Below, piece by piece: positions 44,540 through 53,254 of a stretch of 64,000 nucleotides of DNA. Positions within the stretch are counted from its first letter, which is position 1; each line of letters begins with the position of its first letter. Position numbers and translations under genes: made by a program. Under the pieces are notes generated by a model that did no database searches, was not told where the DNA came from, and saw only the letters and a program-made list of their open reading frames with translations. This DNA comes from Geobacter sp. AOG2 (lineage in GTDB: Bacteria; Desulfobacterota; Desulfuromonadia; Geobacterales; Pseudopelobacteraceae), in the NCBI RefSeq assembly GCF_019972295.1, contig NZ_BLJA01000001.1:2298158-2362157 (forward strand), written 5' to 3'.

Positions 44540-45679
44540 ATGCCAGATTTGCTATTCATATCCGATAACCCCAAACTGGAACAGGTCAAGGCCCTGCTTC
44601 AGCCGATGCTCAAACTTGAAATTGTCGCGACGGCAGACTACGAACGCGCCCTGAAGGACATCTCCGGCCATCTTCCCCCCGTCATCTGTATCCAGGATCG
44701 GTTGGCAGGGACAGAGGCCGGGGAGATTGCCGGACGGGTCCGGGCAATACCGGCAAGCAAGGAGCCCTTGTTTGTCCTTCTGCATGAGGGTGACAGCACC
44801 AACGTGCCGCCCGAACAGCCCTTTGGACATGTCATTGACCTGAACCAACCCGTGGAACAGATTGCCGAGATCATCCTCCACGTAGTTCTCCGGCCAGCCT
44901 TCCAGCTCCACTGGAACGAGATTTACATCCCTCATGGTTGGAACGAAATAGTAACGACTGTCCCCGGTCAGAAAGAGCCAGAGCCTGCCGAAGCAAACGC
45001 AACGCCACCCAAAGTCCAGATCCCGGCCGAGCTGTTGAAGGCGTTCGAACACAACTACCACTCCCGGCACCGCAACAGATGGATAAAATATGCTGCCGTC
45101 TCGCTGACGGCATGTCTGGCCGTTTTAGGCTGGTACGCAACCTCCGCCAGATACGAGCGAAGCGGCAGCGTCCCCCCAACAGCCCTGCCGCGCCCAGTGG
45201 TGCCGGTGCCGGTAGCCGCCCCGGCCCCGCAGTCCAAGAGAAGCATCCCCCCAACACCGGTACCTTCGGCGGCTGCTGTTGTCCAGAAGGCACCCTCGGC
45301 CGCGCACAAGCCCATCGCCAACAAAACAACGATTGCGAGGCTGCCGTCGTTTATCCCGGAAAGGGGTCGGGACAGCGCCTATTCCCGCCAGAAACCAGGT
45401 TGGGAGCGTTATACCAATACAAACTACGAGTTCCGCATCCTCAGGTCAGGCAGCCGCATCAAGGCTATCCAAGTACTGGCTGCCACACAACATGCCATCA
45501 GCGAGGCCTTTGTGAAATCTGTCCTTAATGAGCTTACCGGGAGCAGCACCTACCGGGAAACCTCACAGACGGAAGAGCAGGGATTTCTGATCAAGCGAGG
45601 CAGCGCAAGGGCCGGCGTAACCATTCTAATTTACACTCAAAAGTCCCGAATTAGGGCCTTTGTGATCTCTATCAGTTGA
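44540..45679 (+). CDS. Pseudo-receiver / Pro-rich / single-span membrane protein, paralogue B
   Basis: A 379-residue paralogue of the protein at 13028-14512. Residues 1-120 are receiver-like, with SDN at the acidic-pair position and CIQDRL (50-55) around the phospho-site, so the Asp is shifted by one. A membrane span lies at about 184-202, next a Pro/Ala/Val-rich linker to about 265. The C-terminal domain (about 270-379) shares FIPERGRDSAY, KPGWERY, RIKAIQVLA and IYTQKSRIRAFVISIS with paralogue A. The linker is on the other side of the membrane span compared with most of that in A. The start follows AGGGA, 49 bases after sucA. Confidence 0.85.
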   Translation: MPDLLFISDNPKLEQVKALLQPMLKLEIVATADYERALKDISGHLPPVICIQDRLAGTEAGEIAGRVRAIPASKEPLFVLLHEGDSTNVPPEQPFGHVIDLNQPVEQIAEIILHVVLRPAFQLHWNEIYIPHGWNEIVTTVPGQKEPEPAEANATPPKVQIPAELLKAFEHNYHSRHRNRWIKYAAVSLTACLAVLGWYATSARYERSGSVPPTALPRPVVPVPVAAPAPQSKRSIPPTPVPSAAAVVQKAPSAAHKPIANKTTIARLPSFIPERGRDSAYSRQKPGWERYTNTNYEFRILRSGSRIKAIQVLAATQHAISEAFVKSVLNELTGSSTYRETSQTEEQGFLIKRGSARAGVTILIYTQKSRIRAFVISIS

Positions 45680-46159
45680 TTGCATAAGACAGTAATAGGG
45701 GAAGACTGCGAGTGTGAACAAGGTACCAAATTTCTTGATGGAGGGCGGTACTGGCGCGGTATCGACACAGAGTTCCCCCTGGAACTTGTGGCGGCAAAAC
45801 AACGCCTGACACAGATGGTGACACACATGTGTAGCACGCCGCACCACTTTTGTGTGCTATTGACTCCTCCGCTCTCCATCCCGAATGCTTCACATGCCCT
45901 TTAGCACAAAAAATGTTTATGCAGTTCGCCCAATCCCAGTGCATGCACGATTAAGACCATCGCTCAGACATCTGTATGGCATGTTCTTTGGATGGTATCC
46001 TGTAACTGCGCGGCTTCTGCGACATGGTCCTGCAGGATGGGTATCACGAACACGGGGACGCCTCTTGCCGAATCAATTGCGGACACGTTTCAGCATGTAC
46101 TAAATGCATTAATTATGCTAAATTATGTTACACTAATACCATTCAGGAGCCATAAATCT
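45680..46159. other. 480-base gene-free stretch before the P460-like gene
   Basis: No convincing gene. It contains the palindrome ACACATGTGT (about 45822) and an AT-rich area with the inverted repeat GCATTAATTATGC (46107-46119) just before the downstream gene, which may belong to its promoter. Neither a riboswitch nor a terminator is evident. Confidence 0.5.
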
Positions 46160-46633
46160 ATGAACCGAATCGTAGCGATCACACTCATGCTCGTCATTTC
46201 TCTGCCGGCTGCCTTGGGGGCTGCTTCCTCCCCTTCCCTGCCCAAGTCATACCATTCCTGGCAAAAAAGCGCCCGCAAAGTCGTCACCGACAAGAGCTCC
46301 CTGTTCTACGGGATCCACTACATTTACGCTGACAAAAAGGCCATGAATGGCTATAGGGCCGGCAACAGGTTTGCCGAGGGGAGTTCGATCATCATCGAGC
46401 ATTTCAATATCAAGGAAGGCTCCGGCTCTCCTGCCGAGGGCTCCAAAAACATGATCGTGCTGATGCGTAAGGACAAACGCATGAAAACGACCGGTGGCTG
46501 GCTATTCGCCGGATACGGCGCCGACGGTGCCCCAAGCGGGCTTGACCCTGTGAGCACCTGCTTCGGCTGCCACCAAAAGGACGCCGCCCAAAGGGATTAT
46601 GTCATCTCCACCATAAGTGATTTCAAAAAGTAA
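46160..46633 (+). CDS. Cytochrome P460-like mono-haem protein
   Basis: A 157-residue exported protein with a signal peptide (residues 1-21, ending PAALGAA). The domain matches the cytochrome P460 pattern: YGIHYIYADKKAMNGYRAGNRFAEGSSIIIEHF, GGWLFAGYG and a C-terminal CFGCHQKDAAQRDYVIST haem site. P460 proteins oxidise hydroxylamine-like substrates or detoxify nitrogen oxides, but many homologues are uncharacterised. A clean CAGGAGC ribosome site precedes it. A hybrid kinase gene follows after 42 bases. Confidence 0.82.
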   Translation: MNRIVAITLMLVISLPAALGAASSPSLPKSYHSWQKSARKVVTDKSSLFYGIHYIYADKKAMNGYRAGNRFAEGSSIIIEHFNIKEGSGSPAEGSKNMIVLMRKDKRMKTTGGWLFAGYGADGAPSGLDPVSTCFGCHQKDAAQRDYVISTISDFKK

Positions 46634-46675
46634 CCAGGCAACAATCCTACATAAAGATTAATTCATCGGGCAAAT

Positions 46676-47887
46676 ATGATTTCATCACCAGAACAGTTTG
46701 ATCGCCGCCTCCCCCATATCCTCGTCATTGACGACGAAGAGGAAATCTTGCGTCTGATTTCTTTTAGCCTCGAAAAATTCGGGTTCAGGGCCAGTACCGT
46801 CAAAAACACTGCCGGAGCCCAACGGTTGTTGGAAGGTGACGAATTCGATGCCGTTCTTACCGATGTGATGATGCCTGACGGAGACGGCATCACCTTCCTT
46901 GCGGACGTTCACCGGTGCCGACCGGGGCTACCTATCATCATCATGACCGGTTTCGCCCAGTTCCAGGTGGCTGTCGACGCCATCAAGAACGGCGCGTTCG
47001 ACTTTATCTCCAAGCCTTTTGACCTGCTCCACCTGCGTAATGTCGTCACCAAGGCCGTCAATTACTCGAAACTGCTTCGCATGGAAGTGAATTACCGTGC
47101 CGAACTCGAAGCGGCGGTCGCTGCCCGGACTGCGGAATTAAAGAACGCTCTGGCGGAACTGGAAAAAACTCGAACGGCCTTTTTCAGGGCAACAAACGAG
47201 AAAAGCGAATTCATGGCGACCATCACCCACGAAATGCGCACCCCCATGAATGGCGTGATCGGTGCCCTCGATCTTCTTGCGGATACGGAGCCTGTAGGTT
47301 CTCAGAAGGAATACCTTCAAATGGCCCGCCACTCTGCCGAGAAAATGCTGGAGCTTATCGACAGGGTCCTCTCGTTCGGGAATGGATTCGGCAAAACGGC
47401 GGCTGTCAAACGAGAACATCTTGATCTACCGGCAACAATGGAACGACTGATTCAGGAACACCGCGAGCAGTTTACCGAGAAAAAACTCCGCCTTGAGGTC
47501 ACCCTGGCACCGGATGTACCGCAAACAATCATCTGTGATGGCGAACAACTATGCCGACTGCTGGGCATCTTGCTGGAGAATGCCCTCAAATTTACCGAGA
47601 CCGGATGGGTGCGTTTTGAGGTTGCCGTTGCCCCCCCTGATGATTCTTGCGTATGCTTCACCGTGCGCGATAGCGGTATCGGTATTCCCGATTCCATGTT
47701 AAAACGGATTTTTGAGCCCTTCGTACAAGTGGACAGCTCTTTAACGCGGCGCTTCGGTGGAGCGGGACTCGGCCTAAGTATTGCAAAGCAAATTGCGATC
47801 CTTCTGGGTGGACATCTATGGGCCGAAAACTCTCCCGGTGCCGGGTGCAGTTTCCATTTTTGCTTAAAACAGATATTTTGTACGTGA
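46676..47887 (+). CDS. Receiver-histidine kinase (response regulator fused to HisKA-HATPase)
   Basis: A 403-residue soluble protein. The N-terminal receiver (about 12-130) has VIDDEEE and phospho-acceptor Asp in LTDVMMPDGDG. A coiled coil (about 145-180) leads to HisKA with THEMRTPMNGVIG, then the ATPase domain: N box LLENALKFTE, G1 DSGIGIP, G2 GGAGLGLSIA. No membrane span or sensor domain, so input comes through the receiver. It is followed closely by a single-domain response regulator and the chemotaxis genes, suggesting a phosphorelay feeding that system. Confidence 0.92.
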   Translation: MISSPEQFDRRLPHILVIDDEEEILRLISFSLEKFGFRASTVKNTAGAQRLLEGDEFDAVLTDVMMPDGDGITFLADVHRCRPGLPIIIMTGFAQFQVAVDAIKNGAFDFISKPFDLLHLRNVVTKAVNYSKLLRMEVNYRAELEAAVAARTAELKNALAELEKTRTAFFRATNEKSEFMATITHEMRTPMNGVIGALDLLADTEPVGSQKEYLQMARHSAEKMLELIDRVLSFGNGFGKTAAVKREHLDLPATMERLIQEHREQFTEKKLRLEVTLAPDVPQTIICDGEQLCRLLGILLENALKFTETGWVRFEVAVAPPDDSCVCFTVRDSGIGIPDSMLKRIFEPFVQVDSSLTRRFGGAGLGLSIAKQIAILLGGHLWAENSPGAGCSFHFCLKQIFCT

Positions 47888-47902
47888 TTAAAGGAGCCCC
47901 TT

Positions 47903-48298
47903 GTGAAATGCCTTATTGTTGAAGACGACTTCATTTCCCGCCGGATCCTTAAAGAGATGTTGTCACAACATTTCGACTGTGACATCGCCATTAACGGAGA
48001 AGAAGCAATAACATCCTTCCGACTGGCGCATGAAGGCAAACACCCTTACGATTTGATCTGCATGGACATCATGATGCCGGGAGTCAACGGTCAGGAAGCG
48101 CTGAGACGTATCCGGGAACTGGAGCGGTCACTCGATATCCCCCCCCATCTGGAAGCCAAGGTGATCATGACCACGGCGCTGGATGATCCCAAAACTGTCG
48201 TGCAGGCGTTCTACCAAGGCGGCGCAACGTCGTACATCGTCAAACCGGTCAGCAAGCAAAAACTGATGAACGAGTTGCGGGCACTCAGCCTGTTATAA
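47903..48298 (+). CDS. Single-domain response regulator
   Basis: A 131-residue CheY-like receiver: IVEDD acidic pair, phospho-acceptor Asp55 in ICMDIMMPGVNG, and the Lys in VKPVSK. The start is GTG after AAAGGAG. It lies 15 bases after the hybrid kinase, which is the likely phosphodonor, and 35 bases before a soluble MCP-like gene. It has no output domain, so it probably acts by protein contact. Confidence 0.92.
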   Translation: MKCLIVEDDFISRRILKEMLSQHFDCDIAINGEEAITSFRLAHEGKHPYDLICMDIMMPGVNGQEALRRIRELERSLDIPPHLEAKVIMTTALDDPKTVVQAFYQGGATSYIVKPVSKQKLMNELRALSLL

Positions 48299-48333
48299 AA
48301 TCCCTCCGTCCCATCACAAGAAGGAAAAATTCG

Positions 48334-50190
48334 ATGGTATCTGCTGCGCCGCACATCTCCATAACCAGAACAGGATCGAACGACGAATCGGCGATTACCG
48401 GATGGTGCGCCGACATGCTGCCTTCAATCGATGCGCTTAGAAAGCTGGCAGGCACGACTGAAGACGAATTCCTGCGGATCGGCGCCCGGATGCAGGACTT
48501 TTACCAGCGTTCGCAGGAAATCACGTCAATGGCCAACCAGTTGATTGACGCCGTCTCCGGCCCCCAGACCCGAATGGTAATCGAGCGCTTACGCCAGATA
48601 ATGGGAGACATGGAGGCCTATCTTTCGAGTACTCGCTCACAGAGTCGTGAAAATTGCGACATGCTGGAACGCATTCTGGAACTTCTCTCCCGCCTGTCGG
48701 AGCCTCTTGAGGGCTTTCAGAAGATGTACAAGATTTTGCGGATGCTGAGTACCTCCACCAAGATAGAGAGTTCCCGACTGGGCGAGCTGGGGTCCGGGTT
48801 CCAGACCCTGGCAATGGATGTGGAAAGACTCTCCCATATGGTTAACGAGAAATCGGCCAGCATACTGGGCGAGCGGCAGATGCTGTTCAGCATGATCAGC
48901 GAGAATCTGCAAACCGTCCGTAGCAGTGAGGCATCTCAGGACGCCGAGTTGAGCACGACGCTTGCAGGCACTTCCCGCACCCTGGAAGAACTGATCTCCG
49001 TCAACGATCGCTGCACCAATTTCGCGGCACTGATTTCATCCATCTCCTGCGAGGTGTCCGGCAATATAAGCGAAGTGGTTTCCTCCCTGCAGATGCATGA
49101 CATGACCCGCCAGCAGGTTGAACATATCGTGGAAGCTCTGGAAGGCCTTACCTCCAGGTTACAGGCTCTTGGCACCACGGTCCGGGATGACGCGGATCAC
49201 CGCAAACTGATCATAGAAACCGGCGACGTGTGCGAACTACAGTCGGCTCAACTCCGTCATGCCGCATCCGAGCTTTGCGGAGCGGTTCGCTCCATCGTCG
49301 AAAACCTTCGCGATGTGGCAGGCAAACAGACCCGAATGACATCAGAAACCCTGAATACGGCCGGCATCGCCGATTCCGCCACCGGCGGCTCGTTTGTGGG
49401 GGCTATCAGAAACGGCATGACGGCGGTAACCGCGGTATTGGCCAAATGTGCCCTTTCCGATCAGGAAATGTCCACCACCTTGAAGAAGGTTGCCGATACG
49501 ATGCAGGAAGTAACCGGATTTGTAACAGACATTGAGGATATCGGTTCGGAGATCGACCTGATCGCCCTCAACTCCCAGGTCAAAGCCGTCCATACCGGCC
49601 GTGAGGGCGCAGCCCTGGGGGTGCTTGCTGAGGCGATCAAACGGCTTTCGGTTGACGCTGTGACCCAGACCGAGGCCGTTTCGGAAGCCTTGCAGCAGAT
49701 CAACCATGTCACAGGACGCCTCTTCAGCGAGGCGACTCAGGAACGGGAACACTTGGGAACAAAGGTTGCCAGCATTGAAGAGGAGACCAAACAGATCCTG
49801 GGAGCGCTCGGCTCCATGAACAGCGATCTGGTTTCCTTGCTTGCCGGCCTCGATCTCAAGGTTAAGGGCCTGACTGATGAAATTGAAAAAGCCACTGGAA
49901 GCATGGATGTTCATGAACGGGTCTCAAACATTACCGAAGAAGTCATGGCCTGCCTCGACAGGATCGTCGGGGAAGCGCGGGAGTTCGAGCCGGCCAGCAC
50001 GGAATTCAAGGACAATCTGCGCCATATGGAAGAGCGCTATACCATGCAGAGCGAACGCCACATCCACGAAGCCATTGCCCGCAAACGCGGCACACCCACC
50101 GGCAATGCGGAACCTGAAACCATCGCATCCAAAGAGTCGCCAAGTGGGAGCACTGATTCGGAATTCGGCGACAATGTAGACCTCTTCTAG
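48334..50190 (+). CDS. Soluble MCP-like coiled-coil protein with divergent signalling tip
   Basis: A 618-residue protein predicted to be almost entirely helical, without membrane spans. The region at about 405-440 (IDLIALNSQVKAVHTGREG) aligns with the hairpin tip of chemoreceptors (normally [17 protein letters not shown]), but several positions that contact CheA and CheW differ. Flanking segments look like the long antiparallel coiled coil. The N-terminal 250 residues may form a helical sensing module. It could be a cytoplasmic receptor or a receptor-like partner that does not signal to CheA. STAS-cheY-cheA follow. Confidence 0.8.
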   Translation: MVSAAPHISITRTGSNDESAITGWCADMLPSIDALRKLAGTTEDEFLRIGARMQDFYQRSQEITSMANQLIDAVSGPQTRMVIERLRQIMGDMEAYLSSTRSQSRENCDMLERILELLSRLSEPLEGFQKMYKILRMLSTSTKIESSRLGELGSGFQTLAMDVERLSHMVNEKSASILGERQMLFSMISENLQTVRSSEASQDAELSTTLAGTSRTLEELISVNDRCTNFAALISSISCEVSGNISEVVSSLQMHDMTRQQVEHIVEALEGLTSRLQALGTTVRDDADHRKLIIETGDVCELQSAQLRHAASELCGAVRSIVENLRDVAGKQTRMTSETLNTAGIADSATGGSFVGAIRNGMTAVTAVLAKCALSDQEMSTTLKKVADTMQEVTGFVTDIEDIGSEIDLIALNSQVKAVHTGREGAALGVLAEAIKRLSVDAVTQTEAVSEALQQINHVTGRLFSEATQEREHLGTKVASIEEETKQILGALGSMNSDLVSLLAGLDLKVKGLTDEIEKATGSMDVHERVSNITEEVMACLDRIVGEAREFEPASTEFKDNLRHMEERYTMQSERHIHEAIARKRGTPTGNAEPETIASKESPSGSTDSEFGDNVDLF

Positions 50191-50251
50191 TTGAACGACT
50201 GCCCCTGTCGTCACGACAGGAATCCTACAAAAACAAGCGGAGGAATGCGGC

Positions 50252-50626
50252 ATGGAAGGACAACAAACAGATAACCCGAAAGAACCGTCAGATGCTTCGG
50301 CGGTCACAGTGGCCGTCAGCGGGGCATTGACCATCGAGCGAAGCGGAGAATTTCGCCAAACCCTTATCGATGCTCTCTCCGGGGCGCAGCGGGTTGTTCT
50401 GAACATCGAGCAATTGCACGACATCGACATACCGGCCTTACAACTTATTTGTTCCGCATGCAAGACGGCAGCAGCCGCAAACAAGATATTGACCTTTGCG
50501 GGTTCTCCACCCGATTGCCTGATGGCCCTGAAAAACGGGATCGGAATATGCCAAAATAGCCCGTGCAGTCAAAATGGAAACGCATCCTGCATTTTGTTTG
50601 GAGGTACAAAATCATGGCAAAACTGA
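50252..50626 (+). CDS. STAS-domain protein without the usual phosphorylatable residue
   Basis: A 124-residue protein with a STAS fold (about 18-105): VAVSGALTIERSGEFRQTL and VVLNIEQLHDIDIPALQLI. Anti-anti-sigma factors carry Ser or Thr after the Asp of DS/TxG; here the motif is DIPA, so regulation by phosphorylation seems absent. The tail contains several Cys. Its last 13 bases overlap cheY, which indicates translational coupling. STAS-cheY-cheA clusters are common in chemotaxis-like systems. Confidence 0.82.
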   Translation: MEGQQTDNPKEPSDASAVTVAVSGALTIERSGEFRQTLIDALSGAQRVVLNIEQLHDIDIPALQLICSACKTAAAANKILTFAGSPPDCLMALKNGIGICQNSPCSQNGNASCILFGGTKSWQN

Positions 50627-50979
50627 TAATGACGGCCGACGATTCGGCCAGTGTCCGGCAGATGGTCAGCTTTACCCTCAAGCAGAACGGTTATGACGTC
50701 CTTGAAGCGGTAGATGGTAAGGATGCCCTGTCCAAACTTTCTGCGCAAAAGGTTGATATGCTCATCACTGACCTGAACATGCCGAACATTGACGGATTGG
50801 GTTTGATCAGGGGCGTTCGGGCCGGGACGCTCAACAAGTTCATCCCGATCATCATGTTGACTACCGAATCGCAGGATGGAAAAAAAGCGGAAGGCAAGGC
50901 CGCCGGGGCAACCGGCTGGATCGTGAAGCCCTTCAAACCCGAGCAGCTCATTGCCGTCATCAAGAAGGTTCTCGGGTAA
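50614..50979 (+). CDS. cheY: Chemotaxis response regulator CheY
   Basis: A 121-residue receiver with TADDS, phospho-acceptor Asp53 (LITDLNMPNIDG), Thr in MLTTES and Lys in VKPFKPEQL, all standard for CheY. The start follows a strong GGAGGT inside the end of the STAS gene. It directly precedes cheA, which should phosphorylate it. Confidence 0.94.
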   Translation: MAKLIMTADDSASVRQMVSFTLKQNGYDVLEAVDGKDALSKLSAQKVDMLITDLNMPNIDGLGLIRGVRAGTLNKFIPIIMLTTESQDGKKAEGKAAGATGWIVKPFKPEQLIAVIKKVLG

Positions 50980-51024
50980 CCGCGCTGCCATGATACACAC
51001 CCTATCCGTGCGAGGTCCTTCATC

Positions 51025-53133
51025 ATGATCGAACAACATATAGTCACCTACCGGGAAGAGGCCAATGAACTGTTGACGGAATTGGAAACGTCGCTTCTCG
51101 AACTGGAAGAAAATCCCACCGATGAAGAACTGATCAGCAGGGTGTTCCGCGCCATGCACACCATCAAGGGCTCGGGCGCTATGTTCGGTTTCGACGAAAT
51201 CGCCGGGTTTACCCACGAGGTGGAAACGGTCTTCGACTTGGTGCGTAATGGTAAAATGACCGTTTCGAAGCTGCTTCTGGATCTCACCCTGCGCGCCCGT
51301 GACCACATCAAATGCCTGCTGGACGTATCGGTTTCCGGAGAAGAGATCGATCATGCCGCCGGCGAATCGATTATTGCCGGACTTAAGCAACTTGTCCCGA
51401 CATCCTCGGACGAAAATGTCCAACAGGCCGTCCAGAATATTTCTACCCCGGCCACCGAGTCTGAGGCGCTGAAAACCTGGCGCATCCGTTTCAAGCCGTT
51501 CCCGGAAATCTTTATGTCCGGCGCCAATCCACTGGGACTTATCAACGAACTGAAGGAATTGGGGGCCTGCCATGTGGTGGCGCACACCGCCAATATTCCT
51601 CCGCTCGATGAAATCAACCCGGAACTGTGTTACCTCTATTGGGATATCGTCATGACCACCACGCGGGATATTGACGCCATAAAGGATGTATTTATCTTTA
51701 TTGAAGATGATTGTGAGTTGAAGATAGATCTTATAGATGACGGTGCCGCCGCCGATACGGATCAGGATTATAAGAAGCTGGGAGACATCCTGGTGGAACG
51801 CGGCGATCTGAGCCCGATTGAAATGCAAAAGATTCTCGGCCTGCAGAAGCGCTTCGGAGAACTGGCGGTTGCCGCCGGGGCGCTGACACCCGACAAGGTC
51901 CAGTCGGCACTCGTGGAGCAGCAGCACGTCAAAAACCTGCGCCAGGAACGGGCCAGCCAAGAGTCGGCCTCCAGTATCCGCGTGCCTGCCGAGAAGCTTG
52001 ATCTGCTGGTCAACCTAGTGGGCGAACTGGTCACGGTCCAGGCACATCTCAGCCAGACCGCGGCGCTTCAGGGCAATGCCGATTTTGCCTCCATTGCCGA
52101 AGAGGTTGAGCGCCTGACCAACGATCTTCGCGACACTGCCCTCAATATCCGCATGCTCCCCATCGGCACCACCTTCAGCAAATTCAAGCGTCTGGTGCGC
52201 GACCTTTCCCAGGAGTTGGGCAAGGAGATCGAGATGGAAACCGAAGGGGCGGAAACCGAACTGGACAAGACTGTTATCGAGCGGCTCAATGACCCCATGG
52301 TGCACCTGATCCGCAACAGTATCGACCACGGTATCGAAACACCCGAGGTGCGTATGGCGGCGGGCAAGCCGGTCCAGGGGACCGTGCATCTGGGCGCGGT
52401 GCACTCGGGGGATAGCGTGCTCATCACCATCCGCGACGACGGTGCCGGACTCAACAAGGATGCCATCCGTGCCAAAGCGGTCGAACGGGGCCTGATACCG
52501 GCCAACGCCGAGTTGACGGAGAAGGAGATCTATAACCTGATCTTTGCGCCCGGTTTCTCCACAGCTGCCAAGGTGACCAACGTCTCTGGCCGCGGCGTGG
52601 GCATGGATGTGGTTAAAAAGGCTATCGAAGCGCTTCGCGGCAGTATCGATATCAACAGTGCACAGGGGACGGGAAGCACCATTACGCTCAAGATCCCCCT
52701 GACCTTGGCTATCATCGAAAGCCTGCTGGTGCGCATCGGCCAGAGTTATTTCGTCATGCCGCTCTCATCGGTCGAGGAATGCGTAGAACTCACCCGAGAC
52801 AACATCAAGGAGTCCCACGGCCGCAACCTGGCCAACGTACGCGGCGACATTGTCCCCTACATCCCACTGCGGGACCGGTTTTGCATCACCGACAACCGGC
52901 CCGACATCGAGCAGATCGTCATAACGAATATTCACGGCACCAAGGTTGGGTTCGTCGTGGACAGTGTCATCGGCGAACACCAGACGGTCATCAAATCCTT
53001 GGGGAGACTGTACCGGGACGTCAAGGGGATTTCCGGCGCCACGATCCTGGGAGACGGCACCGTGGCCTTGATCCTCGATATGGGACTCCTGTTGCAATCG
53101 GTCGAAGCCCTTGAACAGGAGGGGCGGGCCTGA
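51025..53133 (+). CDS. cheA: Chemotaxis histidine kinase CheA with GspE-N/MshEN-like linker
   Basis: A 702-residue kinase. P1 has the phospho-accepting His45 in MHTIKGSGAMFGF. A P2-like domain follows (about 150-245; WRIRFKPFPEIFMSGANPLG, DVFIFIEDD). Residues about 251-300 are two tandem repeats, LGDILVERGDLSPIEMQKI and FGELAVAAGALTPDKVQSAL, resembling the GspE N-terminal/MshEN motif. Then come P3 dimerisation (VNLVGELVTVQAHLSQ), P4 ATPase (HLIRNSIDHGIE, DDGAGL, GRGVGMDVV) and P5, which binds CheW and receptors. It is the hub of the cluster. Confidence 0.95.
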   Translation: MIEQHIVTYREEANELLTELETSLLELEENPTDEELISRVFRAMHTIKGSGAMFGFDEIAGFTHEVETVFDLVRNGKMTVSKLLLDLTLRARDHIKCLLDVSVSGEEIDHAAGESIIAGLKQLVPTSSDENVQQAVQNISTPATESEALKTWRIRFKPFPEIFMSGANPLGLINELKELGACHVVAHTANIPPLDEINPELCYLYWDIVMTTTRDIDAIKDVFIFIEDDCELKIDLIDDGAAADTDQDYKKLGDILVERGDLSPIEMQKILGLQKRFGELAVAAGALTPDKVQSALVEQQHVKNLRQERASQESASSIRVPAEKLDLLVNLVGELVTVQAHLSQTAALQGNADFASIAEEVERLTNDLRDTALNIRMLPIGTTFSKFKRLVRDLSQELGKEIEMETEGAETELDKTVIERLNDPMVHLIRNSIDHGIETPEVRMAAGKPVQGTVHLGAVHSGDSVLITIRDDGAGLNKDAIRAKAVERGLIPANAELTEKEIYNLIFAPGFSTAAKVTNVSGRGVGMDVVKKAIEALRGSIDINSAQGTGSTITLKIPLTLAIIESLLVRIGQSYFVMPLSSVEECVELTRDNIKESHGRNLANVRGDIVPYIPLRDRFCITDNRPDIEQIVITNIHGTKVGFVVDSVIGEHQTVIKSLGRLYRDVKGISGATILGDGTVALILDMGLLLQSVEALEQEGRA

Positions 53134-53254
53134 AGTCCGGACTTCACCCCAGAAGGTATTCCCAAATATAACAACCGAGTACCCCAAAACCTTTCACACC
53201 GGAGCGCTCGCATTTAAATGATATGGTACACAATACCACCAGGAGGAAACAGGT

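Noticed and set aside
45680-46159. Riboswitch or insertion-sequence remnant
   Set aside because: I looked for conserved aptamer cores, terminal repeats and transposase fragments and found none that hold up.
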